Shown one piece after another: positions 43,672-53,926 of a stretch of DNA of 64,000 bases. Positions within the stretch are counted from its first letter, which is position 1, and each line of letters begins with the position of its first letter. Source of the stretch: Terriglobia bacterium (GTDB lineage Bacteria; Acidobacteriota; Terriglobia; Acidiferrales; UBA7541); contig JAIQFG010000010.1 of the NCBI GenBank assembly GCA_020073375.1, positions 16,457 through 80,456 of the forward strand, read 5' to 3'. The notes beneath the pieces were generated by a model. That model was not told the DNA's origin. It did not search any database and was given only the letters and a program-made list of their open reading frames with translations. A program made the position numbers and the translations under genes.

Positions 43672-46281
43672 CTACCGCCCCCCCTGCAAAAACGCGCTCA
43701 CTTGCATCCCCCGCCCATCCGTCATCGCCGTAATCGCCCCGTCCCGGTCCGTCCGAAACACCCGCACCCCCGCCGCCTCCAGCCTCTCCACCACCTCCGG
43801 CGAAGGATGCCCGAATCCATTATCCCGCCCCACCGAAATCGCCGCATACGCCGGATGTGCCGCCTCCAAAAATTCCTCCGTCGTCGACGTCTTGCTCCCG
43901 TGATGCGCCACCTTCAAAAAATTCACCCTCACGTTCTGATTTTCCTCCAGAATTCTCCGTTCCGACGGCCGCTCCATGTCCCCCGCCAGCAGCATCGATT
44001 CCGTCCCGTCCGCCAGCCGCAGCACCAGCGAATCGTCGTTCTTCACCGCCGGCGAATCCTTCAAATCCTCCGGCGACAGCACCGCCCCGCTGGTGCCCTC
44101 GCCCTGAAACGAATCACCTCGCTCCAAATGCCGCACAATCACCCCGCGCTCGCGCGCCAGTGCAATAAGCCCCCGGTACGCCCCAATCTCAATGTCCCGT
44201 CCCACCCACAGTTCCCGCACTCGAAAATTATCCAGCACCGCCGGTAGCCCGCCCAGATGATCCAGGTGCGCATGAGTCAGCGCCACCACATCCAGCCGCT
44301 GAATCCCCCGCGACCACAAATACGGCGACACCACGTCCTCGCCCATGTCCATTCCCGAATGCATTCCCGCTTTGTAAAAATTTCCCGGATCGCCTCCGCC
44401 GTCCACCAGCATCGTCCGTCCGTCCGGATACGACACAAACAGGCTGTCCCCCTGCCCTACATCCAGAACGGTAACTTCCAGATTTTTCCCCGACAGCCGC
44501 GGCGCAAACGGATGCGTCGCTATCACCGCCGCCACGCACAGCAGCGGAACCAGCGCCCCTGCCTGCCACCACCCGCTCCGCCGCATCCGGATCGTCGCCG
44601 AAAGCGCAATCGCCAAGCCCACAAAAATCGCAATCACCGCCAGCGGCGGCCCCGGTATCCGGTAACTGGCCCGCTGCCAGTGCGCGAACCAATCCACTGA
44701 AACATTCAACGCGGAAAGCAACCATCCCAGCCCCTTCGCCAGAATTGCCGCCCCCGGCCGGAAAAATAGCGAAAGCCCCAGCGTGAAAAATCCCACCGGC
44801 ACCGCCAGCCCTGTCAGCAGCACCGCGGGAATATTTGCGAACGGCCCGGCGAGAGTCACGCGATGAAAATAATAGGCCAGCGCCGGCAGCATCCCCAGTT
44901 GCAGGACCACGGAAATCACCACGAGCTCCCAAAAAAATAGCGCCGCGCGGCAAGGCGAAGCGAGCAGCCCGGCTCCCCATCGCCACGCAAATCCCGGCAT
45001 TCGCCGCGAAATCCAATCTCCCGCCGCGCGCATTTCAATTCGGAATTGAATCACGTGCGGTTCATGCGCCGCATCGCGCGTCACGTCCGTCAAATGCCTC
45101 AGTCCGTGCAGATACGGCTGGCTGGTCTGGTCGATCCACGGCACGCCCACTGCCCCGATGATCCCGACCGCCGAATACGACAGCAGAAAACTCGCATCCA
45201 TAATTTCCGAAGGCCGCGCCGCCAGAATCACTAGCGCTGAAAGCGCCGCCATATTCACCAGATCCATCCGCCGGAACAGCAGTTGCCCGCAAAGATAAAG
45301 CGCCGCCATCAGCGCGGCGCGCAGCACCGGCGGCCGGTCCTCCACCACCCCAACATACGAGACCAGCACGATGAGCGTGGAAATGGTTCCCAAAAACAAG
45401 CCGATGCGCAGCCGCCGCCCCGCCCAGATGAAAAACGCGATCAGCGCCCCCACATGCAGCCCCGCCAGCACCAGCACGTGGTACACCCCCGTCTGCTGAT
45501 ACTCCACCGCGCGGTCGTGATCCACAAAACTGCGGTCCCCCAGCAGCATCGCCCGCGCCAGCGCCGCTTCGTCCGGCCGCGCCGAAAAAAGATCGTCCAC
45601 CGATTGCAGCAACCGCCCGCGCGCCCGCGCCAGCCGCTCCGAAATTGTCAATTGCGGATGGTCGTCGAGTACCGTCAGCAGCGCCGCACTCCGCAGCGAC
45701 CCCTGCAGCTCGATCCCCTGCAGCGCAAGATACGCCCGCTGATCGAAGCTCCCCGGATTTCCGAAATTGCGAATCGGCAGCGCGTGCACCAGCGCCTCCA
45801 CCCGATCTCCGGCCCGCGCGGGAAGGGAATCGCCCACTGCCGCATCCTCCTGGTAGGCCGTCAGCCGCAACCCTCCGCTCACCGCGGTCACTCCGCCGGC
45901 GGCCTCCACTTCCTCCAGATTAATTTCGTACCGCGTCCCCCACGGCACCGCCATCGGATCGCTGCGCAAACGTCCGCGCCACCGCAGCGCCGTGCTCCCA
46001 TCCAGCTTTCCGCTCTCGATCAACGTGCTTGCCAGATTCGCGGGCACAGCCGCGCGCTCCAGCCCCAGCGCCGCAAATCCCAGGCACACCCATATCCCCG
46101 CGATCAAAATCATCGCCGCCCATACCTGATCCAGCCGCAACAAAACAAACGCAGCAATCAGTGCCCCGAAAATGGAAAGAAGAAAAACAAGGGAAGGGAA
46201 ATGCACGCGCTCGCCGAACCGGCTGAAGAGGAGTATTCCTCCCGCGAAAAACCCGGCCGGCCAGAGTGAGGGAAGCTTCAT
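43672..46281 (-). CDS. comEC: ComEC/Rec2-family competence protein
   Basis: An 869-residue DNA-uptake channel protein. The N-terminal domain (DUF4131-like, residues about 20-200) and the Competence membrane domain with AMLLGDRSFVDHDRAVEYQQ and HVLVLAGLHVGALIAFFIWA are clear. The C-terminal metallo-beta-lactamase domain starts LDVGQGDSLFVSYPDGRTML and has HAHLDHLGG. The HxHxDH motif reads complete. ATG 46281 overlaps the rlmD stop by 4 bases. It should carry single-stranded DNA across the inner membrane. Confidence 0.95.
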   Translation of the reverse strand: MKLPSLWPAGFFAGGILLFSRFGERVHFPSLVFLLSIFGALIAAFVLLRLDQVWAAMILIAGIWVCLGFAALGLERAAVPANLASTLIESGKLDGSTALRWRGRLRSDPMAVPWGTRYEINLEEVEAAGGVTAVSGGLRLTAYQEDAAVGDSLPARAGDRVEALVHALPIRNFGNPGSFDQRAYLALQGIELQGSLRSAALLTVLDDHPQLTISERLARARGRLLQSVDDLFSARPDEAALARAMLLGDRSFVDHDRAVEYQQTGVYHVLVLAGLHVGALIAFFIWAGRRLRIGLFLGTISTLIVLVSYVGVVEDRPPVLRAALMAALYLCGQLLFRRMDLVNMAALSALVILAARPSEIMDASFLLSYSAVGIIGAVGVPWIDQTSQPYLHGLRHLTDVTRDAAHEPHVIQFRIEMRAAGDWISRRMPGFAWRWGAGLLASPCRAALFFWELVVISVVLQLGMLPALAYYFHRVTLAGPFANIPAVLLTGLAVPVGFFTLGLSLFFRPGAAILAKGLGWLLSALNVSVDWFAHWQRASYRIPGPPLAVIAIFVGLAIALSATIRMRRSGWWQAGALVPLLCVAAVIATHPFAPRLSGKNLEVTVLDVGQGDSLFVSYPDGRTMLVDGGGDPGNFYKAGMHSGMDMGEDVVSPYLWSRGIQRLDVVALTHAHLDHLGGLPAVLDNFRVRELWVGRDIEIGAYRGLIALARERGVIVRHLERGDSFQGEGTSGAVLSPEDLKDSPAVKNDDSLVLRLADGTESMLLAGDMERPSERRILEENQNVRVNFLKVAHHGSKTSTTEEFLEAAHPAYAAISVGRDNGFGHPSPEVVERLEAAGVRVFRTDRDGAITAMTDGRGMQVSAFLQGGR

Positions 46282-47579
46282 GTACGCCGCTTGAGCCGCA
46301 CCAACACCTCCATATGATAGGTTTGTGGGAAAATGTCAAACAGATTAATATCCCGGATCTCGTACGGCCCCGGCGCTTCCGCCGTCCCCACCAGGCCAGC
46401 CAGATCGCGCGCCAGCGTTGCCGGATCGCACGAAAGATAATTCACGCGCCACGGCAAGAGCTTCTTCAGCCTCGTCAGCAGTTCCGGCTCGATCCCCGCG
46501 CGCGGCGGATCCAACACCACCAGGTCCGGCGTCTCATGCCAGTGGGCCAGAAACGCTTCCGCCGTCACATTGCGTGCCGCAGGTGATTTTCCCCCGCTCG
46601 CCTGCAAATTAATTTCCAGGTCCTTCGCCGCCGCCGGATTCGCCTCCACACCGATCACCCGCTCGAATCGCGACGTCAGCGGCACCGTGAACAATCCAAC
46701 GCCCGCATACAAATCCAGCGCCAGCCTCCCCCGGCTGTCCCCCAGCACCGCTTCCACCAGCGCATTCACCAGAAACCGGTTTACCTGAAAAAACGAAAGA
46801 TGCCCCACGCGGAATTGCGCCCCACCCGCCGAGTACGTCAAGAATCCCGGCCCAGACAACTCAAACGCGTCCGCCTTGCGGTCCTGCACCAGGATCGACT
46901 CCGCAAACGGAATCGCCTCCCGCAGCGCCGTCGCGATCGACTCCGCCGAGTCGGTCAATTTCTCCGCCGAAAGATTCAGCAGTATCTTTTCATCCGACGA
47001 ATCCCCAAACGCCTCAATCTCATCGATCGCCGACAAAATACTGCTTTTCCAGATCAGCCCCCGTAACCGTTCGAGCGTCTCCGCCAGACGCGGCGAAAGT
47101 ATCCCGCACTCATCCACCGCGATCAGCCGCGTACTCCCCGCCTCAAAATACCCGATCCCGGGATTTCCCGGAGCCGCGCCCGCCGCGTCCTGCTTGCCTC
47201 GCAATTTCCACTGCGCACGATTGCGATACCGAAACGCCGGCGAGACATGCGTCCCGATCGCCCCGGCCCACTGAATCCGCCCCGTGCGTCCCAGCGTCTC
47301 TCGCAAAATTTCCGTCTTGAACCGCACCTGCGCCTCGTACGGAATGTGCTGGTACTGGCATCCTCCGCATTTCCCAAAATGCGGGCACGCCGCCGCAATG
47401 CGCTCCGGCGATGCCTCGACGACCTGCCCCAGCCGCCCGCGCACGAATTTTTTCTTCCGGGAAATCGTCTCGATCCGGACCAGTTCCCCCGGCAGCACCA
47501 GCGGCACAAACACCGTCGCGCCATCCTGATGCCCCAGTCCATCGCCGCCATACACCAATTTTTCAATTCTGACTTCCAT
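46278..47579 (-). CDS. rlmD: 23S rRNA (uracil)-C5 methyltransferase, RlmD/TrmA family
   Basis: A 433-residue TrmA-family methyltransferase. An N-terminal TRAM-like segment (VRIEKLVYGGDGLGHQDG), then the FeS motif CPHFGKCGGCQYQHIPY (Cys at x5 and x2 spacing). SAM site: LALDLYAGVGLFTVPLTSRF and the catalytic end VVLDPPRAGIEPELL and YLSCDPATLARDLAGL. RlmD acts on U1939 and related enzymes on other 23S uridines; which is not decidable. Coupled to comEC by ATGA. Confidence 0.9.
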   Translation of the reverse strand: MEVRIEKLVYGGDGLGHQDGATVFVPLVLPGELVRIETISRKKKFVRGRLGQVVEASPERIAAACPHFGKCGGCQYQHIPYEAQVRFKTEILRETLGRTGRIQWAGAIGTHVSPAFRYRNRAQWKLRGKQDAAGAAPGNPGIGYFEAGSTRLIAVDECGILSPRLAETLERLRGLIWKSSILSAIDEIEAFGDSSDEKILLNLSAEKLTDSAESIATALREAIPFAESILVQDRKADAFELSGPGFLTYSAGGAQFRVGHLSFFQVNRFLVNALVEAVLGDSRGRLALDLYAGVGLFTVPLTSRFERVIGVEANPAAAKDLEINLQASGGKSPAARNVTAEAFLAHWHETPDLVVLDPPRAGIEPELLTRLKKLLPWRVNYLSCDPATLARDLAGLVGTAEAPGPYEIRDINLFDIFPQTYHMEVLVRLKRRT

Positions 47580-47650
47580 GTGTGTTCGCTTTCCGCTTCG
47601 GTAGGTGCGATTTGTTTCATCCGGAGATTTGCTTCATCCGGTGATCAAGG

Positions 47651-47767
47651 GCTCACTCTAAAATGACCTTTGTGGGTCGCGGCTTCAGCCGCGACATCCG
47701 GAATCCTGGCACCAAGGGCTTTAGCCCCTGGCCGCTCGCTGCCGCCAGGGCCAACCACGAATGAGAA
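47651..47767. repeat. Bipartite hairpin element, diverged copy
   Basis: GGGTCGCGGCTTCAGCCGCG with flank GACA near 47674, then GGGCTTTAGCCCCTGG near 47715-47730. Ends show only traces (CTCACTCTAAAATG and ATGAGA) of the 30596 element's terminal repeat. Confidence 0.6.
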
Positions 47768-47808
47768 CACAACGTCTAATTTACCAAGAAAACTCACATC
47801 TGACTTTT

Positions 47809-47831
47809 GTAGCGCCCGCCTTAAGGCGGGC
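47809..47831 (+). repeat. GTAG-footed hairpin, stem GCCCGCC
   Basis: GTAGC then GCCCGCC, loop TTAA, GGCGGGC, with a further small hairpin GCGGACGTCCGC at about 47845. Together with the previous element it fills the 330-base gap after rlmD; no gene is seen. Confidence 0.75.
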
Positions 47832-47909
47832 ACTCTGGTGGGCCGCGGACGTCCGCCCAGCGGCGACTTTTGGAAGATCGCGTAAATGCCGATCCCTTGC
47901 GGATGCTCC

Positions 47910-48644
47910 TCAGGTCATATAGAACAAACTCAGGCGGGGAAGATTATATCTCTCCCACACTCGTTTCTGCATGTATTGCCGTTCCAGTTGCGAAAGCTGG
48001 GCCGCATTCATCTTCCGCCGGTAGGGAGCCAGCTGCCGGTCCAGTTCCCGCCGCACCTCCAGCAAAAATTCCTCCGGCGCGCTGGACGTCAATAGGCCCG
48101 TCAACTTTTCCTCCATCACCGTAAGCCTGCGTTCCAGGTCTTCCAGATCCAGCAATGCAGGCGAATCGATCAGCGGCAATAATTCCGCAATCCGCGCGCG
48201 CATCTCATCCAATCGTGCCGCCGTTTCCGGCTGCATCCCGCGCAGCGCCGCTACCTGCGCACCAATTTTCTCGCTGTTGCGCAAAAAAAACGCGCGCAGT
48301 TCGCTACGTGAAAAAGTTTCCCCCGCCTCCGCTGATTTCGCCGCCCCCGCCACAGGCCCCGTCCCCGCCGCTGTCTCTTTTTCTTCGTCCGCCGCTTCCA
48401 GCACCGCGTCCACGCAATACGCCAGGCTCTTCAACTGCTGTCCGCCCGCCGCCCGCCGCGAACGCGCGTAACTCTCAAACGCCCGGTCGATCCCTCGCAG
48501 CACCGCCGGCAGCGAAATCCCCGCCTTCTGCCAGGTCTCCACAATCGCCCAATCCAGCGGCGACACCAGCAGGTGCGCCCCGCGCTTTTGCCAGAAATAT
48601 TCCTCAATCTCCGTAAAATAATTAAAGTAGTTGAACTCAGCCAT
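47910..48644 (-). CDS. Conserved hypothetical protein, alpha-helical
   Basis: A 244-residue, mostly helical protein, MAEFNYFNYFTEIEEYFWQK. Segments: about residues 20-100 a compact block (LLVSPLDWAIVETWQKAGIS and IDRAFESYARSRR), then an Ala/Glu-rich linker, then a long coiled region about 150-240 with LLDLEDLERRLTVMEEKLTG and QLAPYRRKMNAAQLSQLERQ. It resembles other acidobacterial proteins of this location that I cannot name. It has no membrane segment. The start at 48644 is preferred because the longer frame adds 12 unrelated residues. Confidence 0.7.
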   Translation of the reverse strand: MAEFNYFNYFTEIEEYFWQKRGAHLLVSPLDWAIVETWQKAGISLPAVLRGIDRAFESYARSRRAAGGQQLKSLAYCVDAVLEAADEEKETAAGTGPVAGAAKSAEAGETFSRSELRAFFLRNSEKIGAQVAALRGMQPETAARLDEMRARIAELLPLIDSPALLDLEDLERRLTVMEEKLTGLLTSSAPEEFLLEVRRELDRQLAPYRRKMNAAQLSQLERQYMQKRVWERYNLPRLSLFYMT

Positions 48645-48717
48645 CAGCTTGTCAGATTTTCCCGCCGCTGTTTCCAACAATTCTCACCCATTCCAATAAC
48701 CCCGCCGCCCGTAACGT

Positions 48718-48742
48718 GTAGGGGCACGGCATTGCCGTGCCC
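48718..48742 (+). repeat. GTAG-footed hairpin, stem GGGCACGGC
   Basis: GTAG then GGGCACGGC, loop ATT, GCCGTGCCC. Upstream of the hypothetical gene. Similar in stem to 37803 and 50866. Confidence 0.75.
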
Positions 48743-48805
48743 GCCGCGCCCGATCCCATGCCCCCGCCATATTCGGCTGCCTTCTTGTAGGAAGTTATTC
48801 CGGGG

Positions 48806-48878
48806 ATGATCTTTATGGGTCGCGGCTTCAGCCGCGACAACCAGAAGTCCGAAGCGCAAGGGCTTTAGCCCCTGGCGG
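48806..48878. repeat. Bipartite hairpin element, core copy
   Basis: GGGTCGCGGCTTCAGCCGCG near 48817 then GGGCTTTAGCCCCTGGCGG near 48860. The flanking terminal repeats of the 30596 copy are not seen. It fills the gap between coaX and the hypothetical gene. Confidence 0.6.
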
Positions 48879-48923
48879 CACGCCCGCCCCCCGCAGCAGA
48901 CTGCAAGATCCTTCCCTGAGATT

Positions 48924-49745
48924 TCATGCTTGGGGCTTTCGCGCCTGCGCCGAAGCAACCTGCGGCGTGGCGCGTTTCGCCGCATGGTTACGCTCCCACA
49001 CAATCCGCAATCCCTCCAGCGTCAAAAATTCATCCACAATTTCAATATGCCTGGACGCCCGCGCAATCAGCGGCGCCTGCCCGCCCGTGGCGATCACCCG
49101 CGCGTTCGCTCCGACGACGCTTTTGATCCGCTCGACGAGCCCGTCCACCATATCCGCATACCCGTAATAAAGCCCCGCCTGCAGCGACTGCATCGTGTTC
49201 GTCCCGATAATTTTCCCCGGGTCCTTGATCTCCACGCGGAACAGCCGCGCCGCCCGCGAAAACAACGCCTCCGCCGAAATCCCCATCCCCGGCGCCAGCA
49301 CCCCGCCCATGTACTCCCCGCGCTCGGACACCACGTCGAAATTAATCGCCGTCCCGAAATCCACCACGATGCACGGCCCGCCGTACTTCGCAAACGCCGC
49401 CACGCTGTTCACGATCCGGTCCGCTCCCACTTCCTGCGGATTGTCGTACAACACCGGCATCCCGGTCTTGATCCCCGGTTCAATAAACAATGCCTTCACG
49501 TGAAAATACCGCTCGGACATTTCCGCCAGCGTCGCATTCAACGGCGGCACCACCGAACTGATAATTACATTGTGCACTGCCGCCGGGTCGATCCCCGCCA
49601 GCGTAAACAGATCGCGCGTCAGAATCCCATACTCATCCACCGTCTGGTCGCGCGCCGTCGTCAGCCTCCAGTGCGCCACCAGTTCCGCGTCGCGGAAAAA
49701 TCCCAGCACCGTATTCGTGTTTCCCACGTCCAGCGCCAGCAGCAT
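48924..49745 (-). CDS. coaX: Type III pantothenate kinase
   Basis: A 273-residue kinase, first step of CoA synthesis, needing a monovalent cation and not inhibited by Co[18 protein letters not shown] is the phosphate-binding start, [11 protein letters not shown] the dimer/pantothenate region, [14 protein letters not shown] the adenosine motif and ATGGQAPLI near the end. It shares the TGATG-type junction with birA (the ATG overlaps its stop by 1 base) and so is coupled to it, a common CoaX-BirA pair. Confidence 0.94.
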   Translation of the reverse strand: MLLALDVGNTNTVLGFFRDAELVAHWRLTTARDQTVDEYGILTRDLFTLAGIDPAAVHNVIISSVVPPLNATLAEMSERYFHVKALFIEPGIKTGMPVLYDNPQEVGADRIVNSVAAFAKYGGPCIVVDFGTAINFDVVSERGEYMGGVLAPGMGISAEALFSRAARLFRVEIKDPGKIIGTNTMQSLQAGLYYGYADMVDGLVERIKSVVGANARVIATGGQAPLIARASRHIEIVDEFLTLEGLRIVWERNHAAKRATPQVASAQARKPQA

Positions 49746-50749
49746 CAGTCCGCCTCGCTCAAGGTTCCCGCAATCACCGGCAAAATGCGCCCGTCGTCGC
49801 GCCGCACGCGCAGCAACCCGCCCGGTTCCAATCCATCGGTCGTGCCCGTATACGTTTCCGCCGCCGATTCGATCCGCACGCGTTTTCCCCGCGCGAAACT
49901 GGACACTTCCGAAACCCGCGCCACGATCGCTTCCGGCCCCTGGCTCAGAAATCGATTGTAGTATCTCTCCAGGTGCCGCAGCAACCGCGCCACGATCTCC
50001 ACGCGCGAATGCACGCGCCCCGTTTCAATCCGCAGCGAAGTCGCGATCCCCGCAAGCCCCTCCGGCACGCGCTCGTGATTCACGTTGATCCCGATTCCCA
50101 CCGCCACAAAATGGATCCGGTCCTGCTCCGCGTTCATCTCGGTCAGAATCCCGCAGAATTTCTTCTTCCCGAAAAGCAAATCGTTCGGCCACCGCAAATC
50201 CGGAGTGATTCCGGTCTCCTCGATAATCGCATCGCGCACCGCCAGGCCCGCTACCAGTGTGATCAGCGGTGCCTGCTGCGGCGCAATCATCGGACGCAGC
50301 AGCACGGTCATGTAAATCCCGTTCGTTTTTTCCGAGTGCCACGAGTGCCCCGCGCGCCCGCGCCCCGCCGTCTGCTCCTCGGCAATCACCACGGCCCCGT
50401 GCGCCTCGCCCGCTTCGCCCAGCCCCATCGCCACCGAATTGGTCGAATCCGTCTTGAAAAAATGATGAATCCGCTTCCCAAACGCCCCCGCCGCCAGCCT
50501 CTTCCGCAAAATCTTCGGCGCCAGAATGTCCGGCACGCGCTCGATCTGATATCCCGATCCCGAATGTCCCTTCACGTGCACCCCAAGCCCGCGCAGCTTG
50601 TCGATCCACCGCCACACCGTCGACCGCGTCACGCCAATCTCCCGCGCGATCTTCGCCCCGCTGATCACAATCATGGCGTTATCCGCCAGCAGCGCCAGCA
50701 GCGCATCAATGCGCCGGTCCGTAGTCCCAGGCAAACTAGTTTGGGCCAT
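49745..50749 (-). CDS. birA: Biotin-[acetyl-CoA-carboxylase] ligase / biotin repressor BirA
   Basis: A 334-residue bifunctional ligase. N-terminal winged helix ([20 protein letters not shown] and [17 protein letters not shown]) gives DNA binding; the catalytic domain has [20 protein letters not shown] and [13 protein letters not shown] and a C-terminal SH3-like end. It biotinylates acetyl-CoA carboxylase and may repress biotin genes. The ATG lies 5 bases after the inverted-repeat hairpin at 50755, with no Shine-Dalgarno; that hairpin covers the expected ribosome-binding region. Alternative downstream starts are not better supported. Confidence 0.92.
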   Translation of the reverse strand: MAQTSLPGTTDRRIDALLALLADNAMIVISGAKIAREIGVTRSTVWRWIDKLRGLGVHVKGHSGSGYQIERVPDILAPKILRKRLAAGAFGKRIHHFFKTDSTNSVAMGLGEAGEAHGAVVIAEEQTAGRGRAGHSWHSEKTNGIYMTVLLRPMIAPQQAPLITLVAGLAVRDAIIEETGITPDLRWPNDLLFGKKKFCGILTEMNAEQDRIHFVAVGIGINVNHERVPEGLAGIATSLRIETGRVHSRVEIVARLLRHLERYYNRFLSQGPEAIVARVSEVSSFARGKRVRIESAAETYTGTTDGLEPGGLLRVRRDDGRILPVIAGTLSEAD

Positions 50750-50754
50750 AAAAA

Positions 50755-50831
50755 GTAGGACAGGCTTCAGCCTGTCGGTCTTGATTTGTTCCGTGTGATG
50801 TCCAACCCAGACAGGCTGAAGCCTGTCCTAC
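50755..50831. repeat. Inverted pair of GTAG-footed hairpins, stem GACAGGC
   Basis: The left hairpin (50755-50776) has GTAG, GACAGGC-TTCA-GCCTGTC. The inverse (50810-50831) ends CTAC. It occupies the birA upstream region, reaching to 5 bases from its ATG. Confidence 0.8.
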
Positions 50832-50865
50832 TGGAACGCGTCTTTCATAGTCGGAACGCATCCCC

Positions 50866-50894
50866 GTAGGCGCACGGCATTGCCGTGTCCCTAC
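50866..50894. repeat. GTAG...CTAC palindromic hairpin at the valS stop
   Basis: GTAGG, stem CACGGC, loop ATT, stem GCCGTG, then CCCTAC. Both feet have the GTAG form. The valS stop TAG (50893-50891) is the right foot on the minus strand. Confidence 0.8.
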
Positions 50895-53611
50895 GATCCA
50901 GCGCCGGCACTCTTCTCCAACTGCCCCAGCCGCTCCTTCACCTTCTCAAACTCCGCCGTCCGCTCCGCAATCGTCGCTTCCAGCCCCTTCACAATATGCT
51001 CAGGCGCCCGGCTGCGAAACGTCTGGTCCTCAAACCGCTGCCGGTTGGATGCAATATTCTTCGCCAGCTGCTCCATCTCTTTCTGCAACCGCAAAATTTC
51101 CGCCGAAACGTCCACCCCCGCTTCGTGAGCCATGAACAACTCAAAATCTTTCGTCGATCGCACATTCCCTCTGGTCGAATCGAATGGCGCCTTCCCAAAC
51201 GAAAGGGAACTAAGATTCGCGAGCCGCAGAATCGTCTCGAGGCTGTTTCCCACCGTGGCCCGCGTCGCCGCCGAAGCGGGCGCAATCTCCACCGGCAGCT
51301 TCTTCTTCGGATCTAGCTTCATCTCCGCCCGAAGATTCCGCGCCGCCGTAATAATCTCCTGCAATAATGAAATCTGTTCCTCAGCCCCGGCATCGATCCG
51401 TTCCGCATGTGCCTCCGGAAACCGGTCCAGCGCAATCGACCGCGCCCCCGCCCGCTGCGGCAACTGGTGCCACAACTCCTCGGTAATAAACGGCATGAAC
51501 GGATGCAGCAGCCGCAACGCGCTCTCAAACGCCGTAAATAAATTCTTCCACGTTGCCGCCGCCTTCGCGCGATCGGAAGAAGTCAGCTCCGGCTTCACCC
51601 ACTCGATGTACCAGTCGCAGAAATCCCCCCAGAAGAAGTGATACACAACGTGCGCCGCCTCATGAAACCGGAAATGCTCTAGCGCATCGTTCACCTGCGC
51701 CGTGGCCCGCGCCAGGCGCGAAAAAATCCACCGGTCCGCCAGCGCCACCTCGCCGTTCACGGCATACGGCGCCGCCGCGCGCACCTCCGGCGAAGCCAGC
51801 GCCTCCAGCGTCTCCCCGCCTGCCGCCTCATACTTGTCCAGATTCAAGAACACAAATCGCGCCGCATTCCAGATCTTGTTCGCAAACGCCCGATAGCTCA
51901 GAATGCGCTCTTCCGACAGCACAATGTCGGTCCCCGGCGCCGCCATGCTCGCCAGCGTAAACCGCATCGCATCCGTCCCGAATTTCTCGTTCAGCATCAC
52001 CGGATCGATGCCCGTCCCCTTGGACTTGGACATCTTCTGCCCCTCGGCATTGCGCACCAGCGAATGCAGGCATACCTGCCGGAAGGGAACTTGCCCGGTA
52101 AATTTCAATCCCATCATGATCATCCGCGCGACCCAGAAAAATAAAATGTCGTACCCGGTGATGAGCAAGCTCGTCGGATAGTATTTCTTGTAATCGGGAG
52201 AAGTTTGGTCCGGCCACCCCATGGTCGAAAACGGCCACAGCGCCGAGCTGAACCACGTCTCCAGCACATCCGGATCCTGCGTCAGCTTTGCCGAGCCGCA
52301 CTTCGCGCACGACGTCGGAGTCGTCCGCGCCACAATAATTTCCTTGCACCCCTCGCAATACCACGCCGGAATCCGGTGCCCCCACCACAACTGCCGCGAA
52401 ATGCACCAGTCGCGAATATTCCGCATCCACTCGAAATATTCCGTCCGCCGGTTCTCCGGCACAATTTCAATATCCCCGCGCTCCACCGCCGCGATCGCCG
52501 GCTCGGCCAGCGGCTTCATTTTCACGAACCACTGCGTCGACGCGCGCGGCTCGATAATCGTCCCGCACCTGTCGCACGTTCCCACCGCGTGCGCGTGATC
52601 CACGATTTTTTCCAGATACCCGCCCGCCTCCAGGTCCGCCACCACGCGCTTGCGCGCCTCAAACCGGTCGAGCCCCGCGTACACCCCCGCCGCCGCGCTC
52701 ATCTTCGCGTCGTCGGTCATCACGTCAATCTCCGGCAGATTGTGCCGCCGTCCGATTTCAAAGTCGTTCGGATCGTGCGCCGGAGTGACCTTCACCGCCC
52801 CCGTCCCGAATTCGCGGTCCACCACGAAATCGTCCACCACGGGAATCTCGCGATTCATCAGAGGCAAAAGCAACTTCTTCCCGATCAAATGCTGGTACCG
52901 CGGATCGCTCGGATGCACCGCGACGGCCGTATCCCCCAGCATCGTTTCCGGCCGCGTCGTCGCCACAATTACGCTTTCGTTCGATCCCGCCACCGGATAC
53001 CGCACGTGCCACAGGTGCCCCTGCCGCTCCTCGTGCACCGTTTCCAGATCGCTGATCGCCGTGCGGCATTGCGGGCACCAGTTCACGATGTAATGCCCGC
53101 GATAAATCAGCCCATCCTCGTACAGCCGCACGAACACTTCCGTCACCGCGCGCGACAACTCCGGCGAAAGCGTGAACCGCTCCCTGGTCCAGTCGCAGCT
53201 CTCGCCCAGCTGCAGCATCTGCCGCGTGATCGTTCCACCCGATTCTTCCTTCCACTCCCACACCTTCTTCTCAAACGCTTCCCGCCCCAGGTCGCGATAG
53301 TTGATCCCCTGCGCTGCCAGCTGACGCACCACCACGCGCTGCGTCGAAATCCCCGCATGATCGGTCCCCGGCAGATACAACGTGTTAAAACCCTGCATCC
53401 TCCGCCACCGCGTCAGGATATCGATCTCCGTGTGATCGAGCATGTGCCCGATGTGCAGCGACCCGGTCACGTTCGGCGGCGGAATCACGATGGAAAACAC
53501 CGGCCCCGGCGCATTCACGTCCGCGCGGAACAATTTTTCTTCCGCCCAGAATTTCGCCCAGCGCTGCTCGATCTGTTGCGGCTCGTAAGCCTTCGGAATT
53601 TCTCTCGCCAT
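50891..53611 (-). CDS. valS: Valyl-tRNA synthetase
   Basis: A 906-residue class I synthetase. The HIGH motif region [18 protein letters not shown] and KMSKS in [14 protein letters not shown] are clear; zinc-like CxxC pairs (CPQC, CDRC, CEGC, CAKC) are present, and [23 protein letters not shown] editing-domain residues appear near 290. The C-terminal coiled coil is [20 protein letters not shown]. The ATG at 53611 gives [18 protein letters not shown]. Its TAG stop is the foot of a repeat palindrome (50866-50894), so the last few residues could be repeat-derived. Confidence 0.96.
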   Translation of the reverse strand: MAREIPKAYEPQQIEQRWAKFWAEEKLFRADVNAPGPVFSIVIPPPNVTGSLHIGHMLDHTEIDILTRWRRMQGFNTLYLPGTDHAGISTQRVVVRQLAAQGINYRDLGREAFEKKVWEWKEESGGTITRQMLQLGESCDWTRERFTLSPELSRAVTEVFVRLYEDGLIYRGHYIVNWCPQCRTAISDLETVHEERQGHLWHVRYPVAGSNESVIVATTRPETMLGDTAVAVHPSDPRYQHLIGKKLLLPLMNREIPVVDDFVVDREFGTGAVKVTPAHDPNDFEIGRRHNLPEIDVMTDDAKMSAAAGVYAGLDRFEARKRVVADLEAGGYLEKIVDHAHAVGTCDRCGTIIEPRASTQWFVKMKPLAEPAIAAVERGDIEIVPENRRTEYFEWMRNIRDWCISRQLWWGHRIPAWYCEGCKEIIVARTTPTSCAKCGSAKLTQDPDVLETWFSSALWPFSTMGWPDQTSPDYKKYYPTSLLITGYDILFFWVARMIMMGLKFTGQVPFRQVCLHSLVRNAEGQKMSKSKGTGIDPVMLNEKFGTDAMRFTLASMAAPGTDIVLSEERILSYRAFANKIWNAARFVFLNLDKYEAAGGETLEALASPEVRAAAPYAVNGEVALADRWIFSRLARATAQVNDALEHFRFHEAAHVVYHFFWGDFCDWYIEWVKPELTSSDRAKAAATWKNLFTAFESALRLLHPFMPFITEELWHQLPQRAGARSIALDRFPEAHAERIDAGAEEQISLLQEIITAARNLRAEMKLDPKKKLPVEIAPASAATRATVGNSLETILRLANLSSLSFGKAPFDSTRGNVRSTKDFELFMAHEAGVDVSAEILRLQKEMEQLAKNIASNRQRFEDQTFRSRAPEHIVKGLEATIAERTAEFEKVKERLGQLEKSAGAGS

Positions 53612-53773
53612 GTGATTGAAACCTGATCCTCGCACCGCGCCCGCCCGCATCCGCGCAAGCGCCTGCAGCCTTCACCCCTGGATTGAATGAATTACTATAC
53701 GAAGCCCGGCGCACACGGTCAAATCCCCGCTCCGCCCCAGCATGGATTAATGATCAAGCAGAAGAAAAACCAA

Positions 53774-53797
53774 GTAGCACAGCCGCTCCCGGCTGTG
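53774..53797 (+). repeat. GTAG-footed hairpin, stem CACAGCCG
   Basis: GTAG then CACAGCCG, loop CTCC, CGGCTGTG. A stem unrelated to the other families but with the same GTAG foot. No gene was found in the 315 bases between valS and the response regulator. Confidence 0.75.
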
Positions 53798-53926
53798 TTC
53801 TTTCATCCCCCGGAACCCCGCCACAAATGCACCGCCACCGGCAAATTCCGCGCAGTCGGAAGTAATTGCCCTTCAAATAAATGGAAATAGAAAGTGTTCC
53901 AGAATAAAGCCGAGGAAATTGCCCCG

